The notes beneath the pieces were generated by a model. It had not been told where the DNA came from. It made no database searches and saw only the letters and a program-made list of their open reading frames with translations. The position numbers were made by a program, and so were the translations under genes. From Enoplolaimus lenunculus (lineage: Eukaryota > Nematoda > Enoplea > Enoplida > Thoracostomopsidae), in the NCBI GenBank assembly GCA_030248215.1, contig JASANG010002782.1:37937-101936 (forward strand): a stretch of 64,000 nt of DNA. Reading direction: 5' to 3'. Positions 23,601 to 36,600 of the stretch are shown here, piece after piece (the stretch's first letter is position 1; each line of letters begins with the position of its first letter).

Positions 23601-26600
23601 AGACTAATTTTTTTGTTTGCCTTACGCTAGGCTTAGGAATATGCTCATTGTTACGCTTAGGTTTAGGAGTATGCTTATAATACTGTTCTGCCCCTGTTCT
23701 TTACATTGGCCGAAGCTTTGGTGTACTTTTGAAAACAAAAAATACTGGTACATTAAAACAAAACCGTTCTGTACCTGTAGTTCATGGTTAAATTCTTGTT
23801 CATCTGACACCGCAAACGTGTAGTCGGATTTGAATTCTTTGGCAACGTTGACAACCTTTTTTCGCCAATACTGTGATCCTGAAACCAGTACAAACCAGAC
23901 GCGAATAATTCTTTAAACCAGTGATCTTTTACGCTGAAGCATTTCACTAAGTACAAAGCATGGATGACGGCAAATCTGCTGTATTGATCTGGAAGCTTGG
24001 AAAGGGCTCTACATGGCGCTGTAACGTCTCGAATAAACCTTGTCCAAAAAATAGAAAAGCACCAAGAACTACACGCCGAGAGTAGCCGAAATTAAGCGCC
24101 CGTTTACTGACTTTACCGTGTGCCCGGTATGTATAAAATAAAAAACACTTTCGTCCAATGTACAGAAGCGGTTTCGTCTAAAATCCGCAGATATTATCCA
24201 GGGAAATTGGGATTTTCAGCTTTTTCGATATTGCCCGAGAAATTGGGATTTTGCGAAATTGGGACGTAACCCGGAAAATGGACAGGGACCTGTTCTATAC
24301 ATGGACCACACTTTTATCTAACCAGACTGTGAAAAATGATAATAGTTTTGAATTTTGTTTGATTAGAATTCTAGAAATGAAAAAATTCTTCAAACATACG
24401 GACGCCTTTGAGATATTTCTGTAATATGTTGGACTATGGAACAGCGGGACTAGCTCTGCAATATTCCAGCCAGGATCACCTATTAAACATTCGCTTACCT
24501 TCTCGATGATTATGGCTGAAATCGATTGAGTAATACACAACGACCAATGGGCGTTTACTGTAACGCTTGACGTTGTTTGCTTTAGTGCGATGCCCAACCA
24601 ATGGAATGCTGTTGAGATTAAAGAAACTTTTCAGTTCTTCGCGTGTGGCGTTCGGCTAAAAATATATTTATCATCAAGACTGCATGATGACCATTGTTGG
24701 ACAAGAGTTTGCAACTGTTCCAATTTGCGTAGTACAAAATGTCCCCCCCAGACCTCGTTGTGTGATGTCCCACCTTCCCACACTTGAGAGGGGGTGCGAT
24801 ATCACAAGCAAATACACCTGATGCTTATGAAGAAAAAATATTCAAATATAACTGGGACACTTTTTCCATTAGCATATTTATGTATTTTTTATGTTTGTTC
24901 ACAGTTCGACTTCCCCTAATAAATAAGGGGGACGCAGACCTTAAAGCGTACTGATTATATATTTTTGCTACACAGAATGTAACCAGTTGCATACTCTTGT
25001 CGTAGATTTTATAGAGCAAAAGTTGAAAAATGTTTGACCGATCCATTGGTTGAAACGGAAGTTTTACATCGAGTAATTTTCAATCTGGGGTTCCATAGGT
25101 GGACGGCCTTCGGGTTTAATTTCTGAGGCAAGGTTTGCGAGTTCGATTAAAGTTCCGTATAAAATTGTTGTCGTTTTCTGAGATTTTCGTCTTCGTATGC
25201 TTATATTTGCAACCTTGGCCTATGTAAAGATCAAGAGCGCAAAGTTTGTTTACAGGACGGCAGCATAGTATATTTAACCCTTTCTCACATGAATATTTTC
25301 TATTTCCCCTGAGACCTACTTTTATGCTAGGATTCGAACTAGGGTGACTGGCTTGGGAGGCGTATACCATCACCACTCAGCTATTGGAGCTTGACGCTCG
25401 AGCCCGAGGGTGCTCTCACGCCTTGTGGTGATTTAGTACTATGTATACGTGTTGCAGTTGTTAAACACAGTGCGATATACATTATTTAACGTGTATACAC
25501 TGCGCTTAGTTGCCTATAGGCAACTCAATGTGAGATGGGGTTAAACTTTAGACGAAATTTTTTGCTTAGGCTTATGCTTAGGTATGAGCTCACTTTCCCG
25601 CTATATGCTTAGGAATATGCTTATACTACTGTTACGGCTGTGTTCAAAATACATTGACCGCAACTTCAACCTGTTGCATTGTGTAAAATATTCAATTATC
25701 ACAAAACGTGATTAGAATACAAATTTGCATACTGCTTACCTTACCAAATAGATGATATTTTGGTTCGTATTTTGACACAAACATTTCAGGCATCAGGATA
25801 CCGATGCTGTTGACGGGTATTTTAAGTTGTTTCGCCAGCGCTTTATCGAATATCATTCCGAAGACTGGAAAATTTTCTCGACTGTCTTCAGCTTAAATTC
25901 AAGTAACAATCGTATTTAGTTTATTAATTGGCAAATGAATTTGATTTTTTAACATGAATGTAATTCAAAACCTGATTTTGTTTTATAGTATATTAAGACC
26001 CTTCAAAAATAGCAGGGTTCCAACCGCAACTAGATTTTGTATTAAGCGGAATCGGAATCGGAATCAAATGTTTCTGTCGGAACCGGGATCGGAGTCGGAA
26101 TCAAGTTTTAGTAATTCTATTAAAAGGTTAAAGGTGTATGACTTAATTTTTGTTCAATTATGCCTGTTTCCGTAACTGTTCACAGTTTCAGTAAAAATTG
26201 TTTATATAGCTGACAGAATACACGTAACAACTCGGAATATTCACCAAAGAAAAAACCGACAGAATAATTGCAAGTGAACGAAACAAAACGAAACAAACCA
26301 CCGGAAAATCAAAATTCCGGCATCGGAACAGCAGTCAGCTGGAATCGGAATCGGAAGTCAAATTTTGTCGAAATTTTAGCCGGAATCGAAATTCCGATGG
26401 AACCCTGAAAAATAGTATTTCGACTTTGACCCATCTAAACGATCAGGGACGGAACGTTTTTTTGCAGGACTGCAACAGAGTAAAAGTTTAAGCTTTAGAC
26501 TAAATTTCATCACTTAGACTTAAACTTAGGCTTAGGAAAAGCTTATACGTTTAGGTTTAGGCTTAGGCTAGAAATATACATTTCTACGCATACACTCGAC

Positions 26601-27572
26601 TGATGTTGTCCGACTCGAAACATTTTTTATTTCATGTTTGTGTTTACTTTACGAAGCTGGGTTTCACGGGTACCCAATGAACTTATCCTTGAATGCGTTA
26701 CTGGTACGCGGGACCGTTACCAGACGGACTTAACCCCCTGGAAAACATATTTCCATCACTCTGAAATTTTCAACCTACAGGCCTGCTGATAGGAGGCTTT
26801 GGTTATGAATCAATCCTACCCAGGGGGGCGTTTACCTGCGTCGATATAATTGTTTTCTAGCAATGGATTTGAGTTATCAAAATGACCAACAATGGACACG
26901 TCATCTTTCGATAGCGAACGTTGAATTTCAGCCATTGATATCCAACGTGTGACTACAGGTTTCGCCTGATTGATCATATACGAAATAATTCCTATAAACG
27001 TTCACAATTTTCTAGGCGTTTTCGTCACACAGTTTTTAGGTTTAGGCTAACCCTGACACTTAGACGTACACCATCCAGGTGTAAAGCCTTAACCTAAAAT
27101 GTGTGGGGAAAAAGTGCACAAGAGTCAACATACATTCAAATTCAAACAGTGGAAATTTGTTTAAAATTTGTTGGTTTCAGTAATAGTATTTCGTTTTAAT
27201 GACATTGTTTTTTGTTAGACACACTGTAAATTCCAGTGAGTTGATTTTAAACTCAGAATAAGTTGAATTACTACTCAGTCTGAGTTTAGGGACTATCAGA
27301 ACTCACAATTCTGAGTTGATTCAACTGATTCTGATTTAATTAGTTAACTACCACGGAGTTAACTCAACTCACGGTGAGACACAACTCAACTCAGAGTGTC
27401 AGTTAAACAATACTGTTATCGACTCAAAAATAACCTATTTTCCGTTTGAGTTGTTTAAATAACTCATAGGATATTACAGTGCATAAACCAAGATATCATT
27501 AACCCAAACAATACTGTTACATCCGGTCGTAAACGGTATATCAAGCCAAAAGTACGCTAATATATACATGTA

Positions 27573-27608
<36 letters not shown>

Positions 27609-30600
27609 TATACATATATTTATATATATATTTTATTTATTTATTTATTTAAATGTTTACTGCAAACGAACCCATGGCGTCAAACGGGCCTTTGTAATCA
27701 AATCGCTTGCCGTTCCGTAAAATAAACAGTTTGGGATAACTGTTGACGTTGTATTCGTTTGCTAAATGATTATTTTTGTAAGCGTTTACCTGAAACAACG
27801 TTACGCAATGAAATATGGTTAGATACCTTAATGAGTGGTTTCTGAAATCTTACTTAAGTATTTACTATAAAGTTATATTTAAGTAATTACTTAAGTCGCC
27901 GACTTAAGTAAATACTTAACTTTTAACCAAAACCAAGTTAACTTCAAATGTGAATCATTGTCATAACTAGAGAGCCATAGTTTTGTTGCATCATGAGTTT
28001 ACAATTTCGGTTGGATCAAGATTATATGCCTGAATTGTTAGTTTCTAATGAAACAAATGTAGCCAACGACTTAATTATTTACTTAACTTAAGTGTGTTTA
28101 TAAAAACGACAAAATGATTAATACTTAGCACGTATTTAAGTGCAAGTCGTACTGAAGTAGGGTTTCAGAACCCAATCAATGAAACTTATAAATCATCCCT
28201 AATAAAAACAATAATGATAACAATAATAATCCCTAATAATAACAGCAATAATAAATAAAACTAGTCGTAGTGGGAGTACATGTATTGAGCGAAGCTCAAA
28301 CACACTTAAGCAATTACTGTATTGACCCGGATAAGAGGGGGTAGTAAGATGAGGGGTCGCCACCATTTTGAGTCCCAATCAACTGGAGTCCGTATCCCTA
28401 ATAAGAGTCCGTAAGCGGATAGGGTCCTTAAACCCTAATTAGAGTCTATAAATGTCAATTAACCCTAACTGTAGCGTATAAATGACTCCAGGACCAAATA
28501 ACTTGAGTTCAAAACTTTAAAGCGTGCTTAAATTTTGAAAGTATATTCCTAAGTATAACCTTGTCATAAGACAAATAAACGTTTAATTCAACGGATAATT
28601 GCAGTACCGGATATATATCAGCAACGAAGGGCGGCGGAGCGTGGGTTAAAAATAAATAACAGGCCGTAACCGAATAACAAGTGGGGTGCCCTCTGTACAG
28701 GCCAAATAAATATCAGTCCCCCCTTTTATTCGGATCACTACAATAAGCTAATATGCAAATTATTTATTAGCTAACTATTCATTTATCGGTTATGGAGGTT
28801 TGTAAACAATTTATTCAGATTCCTCGCACCAAAAAACCCTTCAGTAACCCTTATAATAGTGAAATATTGCAAAAAGTCATAATTTAGGCTTATCAATTAT
28901 GCTAATATGTAAATTAGCTATTAGCTAACTATACAATTATCGGTTTTGAAGGTTGGTGGACAATTTTTCACATTCCTCGCACCCGAAAATCCTCTAATAC
29001 TGAAATTAGATTGCTTTTAATCCTCATAATTAGTCAAATATCTTAAAAAGCCCTAATTTAGGCTTACCAATTATGCTAATATGCAAATTAGCTAACAGGT
29101 AACTATTTAATAATCGGTTTTGAAGATTTGTTGACAATTTATTTAAATTTCTCGTGCCCAAGAACCCTTTAGTACTGAAATTACATAGCTTGTAACCGTA
29201 ATAATTAGTGAAATATCTTAAAAAGTCCCAATTTAGGTTTAACCAGTTATGCAAATGAGCCTGTAGCTAATAAACGGCTTAAAATTTAAAAACACCAATG
29301 CGAGGTTAACACCCCAGGATGATAGGCTTTCAAACAAAAAAGTTTATCAAAATCGGTTCAACTGTTCCTGAGATTCTTTTCGGATGGACGGACGGATAAA
29401 CAGACGGAAATCCACCTTTGGTCCGCTGAGCACAAAATATGAAACACTTCGAGAAACTCCGAGCTTCGCTCGGAGTTTGCTTCGCTCAATAACAATAAGT
29501 AATAATAATAATAGTAGTAGTAATATAATAATACTATAATAATAATAATGATAAAAAAATAATAATAGTAATAATAATAATAGCAATTATAATAATAATA
29601 TTAATAATAATACTAACAATAACAATATTACAATAAAAATAATAGCGGTAATAACAATAATAATAATAATAACTTCGCCGTGGCAAATTTAAGCTGATTC
29701 CATAAGGCTTAAGCCTTATCTTCCGATTTATTTTACAGGATCTTTCATACTCTTCATCAAATGGTCTGTTTGACTTCGACAACTAAACGTAAACACAAGT
29801 TTAGTTTCTTTAGAGCCAACACGTGAAAAACTGATTGAAATTGTAATTTTTTAAAAACTTAAACATTGTTTAAGATTACCTTTGCTACAGGAATCGGTCG
29901 TTCTGATATGCTGAGTTTTTTCGCCGCTGATTCGAGTTGCGGTGCAAATTTTTCACACTTTTCACACCTGAAACAAATAAAATACGAACTAATTTTGTTG
30001 AATAAATGAAATCAAATATTTGAAAATCGTCGCAGTATGAACCAGAAAGTGCAAAGTTGAAACTAAACTATTAATGCAAATGGCCGATGTAAAGAATCGG
30101 GGCGGAACAGTATTGTAAGCTTATTCCTAAGCCTAAGCCTAAGCCTAAACCTAAGCGTAAGAATGAGCATATTTCTAAGCGTAAGCCTAAGCCAAACAGA
30201 AAAATTGTCTAAAACTTAAGCTTACTCTATTCTAGTCCTACAGAACCATGATCTTTACACGGGCCATACTGTAAATTCCAATGAGTTATTTAATCAACTC
30301 AGAAGGAAAATTATTTATTTCTGAGTTAATAACAGTAAACTTTAACTCACTCTGAGTTTGCTTGTGTGAGTTGAGTTGACTCCGGGTGAGCTGCTTAATT
30401 AACTCAGAATGAATTGAATCAACTCAAAATTCTGAGTTCTGATACTCCTAACTCAGGCTGAGTGATTCAACTCATTCTGAGTTAAAATCAACTCACTGGA
30501 ATTTACTGTGCATAAGAATGAATAGATACATGAATTGAAGTTTTGAACGAGTCAATTGCGTTCAACAGTGTAAGCACCTGTTCCAAAGAAACGATAACAA

Positions 30601-33600
30601 ATCAAGAATGCTAAACACAGTGCTACCTGCAATTCTGGCTAGCGAGTATTTTATCAATTTGTTAAAAATTTTAATTTTTGTTCGGTGATATTTTCAAACT
30701 CACCCTGGTTTGTAAAATTCGACAAGAGCGATTTTTGGCGTTTCAGCGTACTGTGTAAAATTTGACTCTGTCAACTCGAGTACTCTTGACGGCGGCGGGT
30801 TGTAGTCAGCTTCCATTTTACCGGTTACCCATGTTACAATTCCTGCAAAATATAACTGACCGGTGCATTTGAAACAATTGATCACAATTAATTCGTAAAC
30901 ACTGTAAATTTTCATGAATTGATTTTAATCAACGCAGACAGCGAATTAGTTTATTTCTGGTTATTTCTGAGTTACACTGTAAATTTCAGTGAGTTGATTT
31001 TAACTCAGAATGAGTTGAATTACTCAGTCTGAGTTAGGACTATCAGAACTCAGAATTTTACGTTGATTCAATTCATTCTGAGTTAATTAATCAAATCACC
31101 CATAGTCAACTCAACTCAGAGTGAGAATCAACTCAACTCAGAGTGAGCTAATGTTTACTGATATTAATTCAGAAATAACCAACTCGCTAAATGAATTAAT
31201 TAATCAACTCATTGGAATTCACAGTGTAATAAAAATATATATTGACTTAACATGAGTTGATTCATGTCTGTTCGAGCTGTTTAATTAGCTCAGAATGTGT
31301 TTAATCGATTCAGAATTCTGAGTTCTGAAGGACGTAATTTTGTTACATGGTGATTTTCGAAAAATTGTTCACAATTAATTTTTCAACGTTTTCGTATATA
31401 CTAGGAAGTTATATAGGGGAGGGCGGAGTAGAAAATGTATGGTTTAAATTTGCACAGCTTATGCGACCCAATTGTCTACAAGAATTAACCATTCGCATCG
31501 AATATCCGGATATCACACTGTAATTCCAGTGAGTTGATTTAAACTCAGAATGAGTTGAATGCACTCATAACCCCGAGCTCTGAATTAGGTTTTTCAGAAC
31601 TCCGAATTTTGAATTGGATTGACTCATTTTGAGTTAATTAATCAACTCACCCGCAATTAAATAAGCTCTGAGTGAGTTAAAATTTAGTGCTATTAACTCA
31701 GAAATGACCAAAAATAACCAATTCTCTCTCAGAGTTAATTAATCAACTCACTGGAATTTACAGGGCAAGGAAAAGTTATATTAAGGGAACGCTGGTGCTT
31801 GAAAAACATCTGAATAAAACAACAATTTCAAAAATTCATTCGCTTTGACCTCCGTGTCTAAGTACGATGATGGCAGTGAAGGAGCAGACAAGGAGTGGGG
31901 TTTCCCCCAAACTTTAGGGTTGGGCCCCCAAACTCGCGAGCGACAAGCCAGATGTTTAGGGTAGCCCCTCCAAATGTGAGAATAGGGGGTGGCTGCTCCA
32001 GCCCTGGACGTTGGGCATAACAACAAAATAACGGTGGATATTAGATTTATGTCTGAAAACTAATTAAAAATCAATTTTTGGTACCACCATCATAATGATA
32101 CTGGCCAATACCCATACCCCCCTCACCTTCCGTTTCTCGTGGACCGTCGTAGTCCATCATTTCGCCTTTAAGCCAAAACAATATCATTGGTAAACTGGTT
32201 GCGTCATATCTGGCATGCAGAGCTTTTTCCATTGTTACATCAACCAAAAAATAAATATTAAATGTAAACTTGGCTACATTTACAGGCTCGACGCCAAGGA
32301 GGGGCCGGATGGGGCTCAGCCCCCTTAGAAAAAATGTTTCCCCCAAAAAAACTTCAATCTGGCTTGTAAGTTAATAAATCCCTTGTATGCACCCCCTGAA
32401 ACATCGCTGGCCCCTAGCAAGGTGAGCTGGCTACACGACTGCGTGATTATTGAGAGTAATTGCAAATTTTTTATAACTTTTTCCTGCATGCAGTTGCAAT
32501 TCCAACTGAAACATATTATTTTCAACGTCGGATTTGAAGTTGCGAATTTTAGATGCGAGGCATATACCATCACTGCCCAGAAATAGGAGTTTAACGCTCG
32601 AGCTGCAACGCTCTCAGATTTAGTTGAAATGTCGCTTTGAGTGTGCAATAACGGTGCTGAGTAGCATTTCGTGCAGTAAGTTTGCAATCTGCAAGTCATA
32701 TAACAGTGAAAAACGTTAAAACAGAGAACTGCGAGCCCCGAAACAATATTTAGCCGTCACGGCCACTTGAAAAGAATATCTAGAAGATAGGAAATTTTTG
32801 CTTATAAACAGTGTAAAAATGTTGAAAACCCATGTTAAGCGTGCTAGAAACTGTGTTTTACGCTACAACTACGCCCGTAGCCAGCTCACAGGGTGGCTAT
32901 TCAGGAATGGCATACAAAGGTTTTCGACGACTTACGAGCAAGGTTGACAATTGACTGGGGAAAATTCTTTCAGAGGAAGCTGTGGGTGTCCAGGGCGCCA
33001 ATGGAATTATTTTCTTGAGACAAAGTTTATTTCAACTATACTTAATTCGGAAGTTCGGAAGTTAATACAGTTTTATGATGAAACCACTTACTTTGGCGAG
33101 TGGAACGCTGAAATCTTTCAATATTAGTGCAGCACGATCATATTCCGGAACAAGTTCTTGACAATGGGTACACCTGAAAATTATTAAATATATAGCACCC
33201 ATAAGAGTGACCATATTCTCAAATGTGTATAGCAACTATTGTCAGTTAGTAATAGGCTTTCAAACTCACTAAAACTATCGCAGTTCAACAAAAAATTTTG
33301 GTGCGGAAATGGAGGAAATCATATGCGAACAATGTGCTGAATATTGAGCCTCACATTTACTCGTTCGAAAGCTACAAGACCATATCACCAACTCGTGTCG
33401 GATGCTATTGAGAATAGGTACGGGCCTAGTTGGCAATAGCTCTTGTATCTTTAGGGCCTGAAAATAGTTAGCTGAGACATTTCGCTCTGCATTCGAGTTC
33501 GATATGCTCTAGTTTCGTTCTGGTTGAACGTTTCGCAGCGACACAAGCTCGCAAGTTTGATGACGTATCGCTAACTGACGATAGGTGCTATACTCGTTTG

Positions 33601-36600
33601 AGAGCTCGTATTCTCAAATGTGTGTAGCATCTATCATTAGTTGGCGGTAGGTCCTGTAACTTTGGTACCAGCGCATAGTGAGGTTCGAAATTCAGCGCAT
33701 TGTTTGCGTTTGAGTTGCCTGACTGCTGTACCAATTTTGAGATCTGCAATTGCAACATTTCGTCAGTTTGAAAACCTATCGTTATAACTGATGATAGGCG
33801 CTATACGCATTTGAGAATATGGGCAGAGAATATGGCTTCAAGTTAAAGTTAACCTGATGAGCCAAACCATTTATAAAATAGACTGATGCTTTGTATGTGT
33901 TCCAGAACAGAAAAAATATTAAGAATCAATAAGCATTTTGAATTCTGTATCTTTGGTTCAGCTGAAACTTTTTTAAACAAACTTAACCAGACAAACTAAA
34001 AAATATACGCTTACGATGTGTTATGTGGTCCAACCTGTCACAGGTTTAGCGGAAAGCAAAAAAATTATAATTTTAAATACTAGGACATTTGTGTCCCGTT
34101 AATATCGCGTTGGAATAAAAGGATTAGATATTTATTTCGTCTATCCTAGGATACCCCACTTGTTATTCCGTTTCGGGCTGTTATTTTATTTCTAAACGCA
34201 GGTGCAATTTTGGACCACACATCGTCAATGTATACCAACCATTTTCTATGCTTTTAGTACATTACTTTAGGAATATACTTTTAATAGTCGAGCATTGTAG
34301 TGACCACAATAATAGGGCGGGGTAATAAGAGAGGAGTCCCCATTTTGAGTCCCAATCAATAGGGGTCCGTATCCCTATTAATAATCCGTAAGCGTATATA
34401 CTCCCTAAATCCTAATTAGAGTCCATAAATGTCAATTCTCCCTAATTGTAGCGCATAAATGACTCCAGGACTAAATAAAGTTGAGTTCGAAACTTTCAAG
34501 CGTACTTAAGTTTTGAAGGTACATTCCTAAGTATAACCTTGCATTATCGCTCAAGCTATTGACACAAGACATAAACGTTTAATTCAACGGATAATTGCAG
34601 TATCGGATATATATCAGTAACGAAGGGCGGCGGAGCGTGGGTCAAAAATAAATAACAGTCCGTAACTGAATAACAGGGGGTACCCTCTGGAGAGGCCAAA
34701 TAAATATCGGTCCCCCTCTTATTCACGTCACTACATTATGCTGCTATGACTTAATTACATATACTTTAAGTACTGAATCAAATCCAATATTACACGGCGA
34801 GTTAAAAATAAATAACAGTCCGTAACTGAATAACAGGGTGTACCCTCTGGAGAGGCCAAATAAATATCAGTTCCCCTCTTATTCGGGTCACTACATTATG
34901 CTGCTATTACTAAATTACATATACTTTAAGTACTGAATCAAATCCAATATTATACTTAATTTGGTAATGGAAGAATTTGCGCAATCTTAAGGCAATTGGA
35001 TTAATAGACAAATTAGTAATTTTAGATTCAATCCAGTTACGGACTCAAATTACGGAAGATGGCTTTTATGGGTTCAGAAGCAAAATAGAACCCCAGACTC
35101 TTATTTACGTTCCCCTCTTATTTGGGTAACTACAGTATGTCTAAGCTTAAGCTAAATATCAAACTCAGTGTTCTGCTGCTTTATGCAGAAAACACAACAA
35201 TGCGGCACATGTAGGGCCGGAACATTTTTCTGCGGGACTGTAATAGAATAAGCTTAAGCTTTATACTAATTTTTTGCTTATTCTTAGATCTCATTTTTAC
35301 GCTTAGGCTTTAGATTAGGAATATGTTTGTACTACTGTTACGGCCCTGTTCGATACAATCAGTGGCGGATCCAGGATCTCAAAATGGGGGGCCAAAATGT
35401 CACAGGTAATAAACTTATTTTTGACCCATACTGTAGTGACCCAAACAAAGGGGGTCCCCATTTTGAGTCCCAATTAATAGGGAGTCCGTATCCCTAATAC
35501 GAATCCGTTAAACCCTTGTTTAGAGTCCATAAATGTCTATTATCCCTAATTGTAGCGCATAAATGACTCCAGGGACAAGAAACTTTAAAGCGTGCTTATA
35601 GTATTGTGTATAAAACAGAGAAATAAACAGCGTAGAACAGCAATTGACACTATATAATTTTTGTCGAGATGCTGTTGGGGGGGGCCACGGCCGGGGTCCC
35701 CCCCGTGGATTCGCCACTGTATACAATGGCTCAAATTGATAACGAACACTGTACTTACCATGGTGCATAAAACTCAATCATTGTCGTTGGATGATTTTGA
35801 AGAAATGCGTCAAAATTGTTGTCTGTCAACTGGTAGACGTTGCCTGATTTCATGAATTGGTCTGAAATTATAGAAGAAGATGACGTTAGTTTGTCCAAAA
35901 CTAAAATTAATGCGAAAAATGTGCTGAATTTTAAACCTCACTAGTCACTGCGATTCGAAAGCGACAATTCAAGATTTATGGTCAACTAGCGATTGGCGCT
36001 ATACACATTAGAGAACAGTGTACCTTGTTTAAGCCATACACACTGGAAGCTAGGTCGTGAACGAAAACGCTGTTCAAATTTAGGATTGATATCAGACATA
36101 CTGTACAAGTTGTTTTTGTGAGTATGGCCCATGTAAAGATCAGGGGCGTAACGTTTTTCTGTGTTACTGGATTAGACTTAGCTTAAGGTTTAGACTAATT
36201 TTTTGCTTGACTTAGGCTTAGGTTAGGCTTAAGAATATGCTAATGCTTACGTTTAGGCTTAGGCTTAGGAACATGCTGATTCTTACGCTTAAGGCTTAGG
36301 TTTAGGCTTAGGCTTAAGAATATGCTCATTCTTACGCTTAGGCTTAGGCTTAGGAACATGCTGATTCTTACGCTTAAGCTTAGGTTTAGGCTTAGGCTTA
36401 GGAATATGCTCATTCTTACGCTTAGGTTTAGGCTTAGGCTTAGGAATATGCTCATTATTTCGCTAATGATTTAGGCCTAGGCTTAGGTTTAACCGGATAT
36501 CCGTTTCCGGTTAAAATTCGGGTACGCTTAGGTTTAGGCATAACGGAAATCTTAGGTTTACGTTCAAAATAAGCCATAAAAATCACATATATCTCACAAT

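Noticed and set aside
29347-29782. Leucine- and isoleucine/tyrosine-rich frames
   Set aside because: They come from the (AAT)n tract.
36240-36455. Open frame on the minus strand with repeated FLSLSLNLS
   Set aside because: It is the translation of the TTAGGC minisatellite in a family A element, not a gene.
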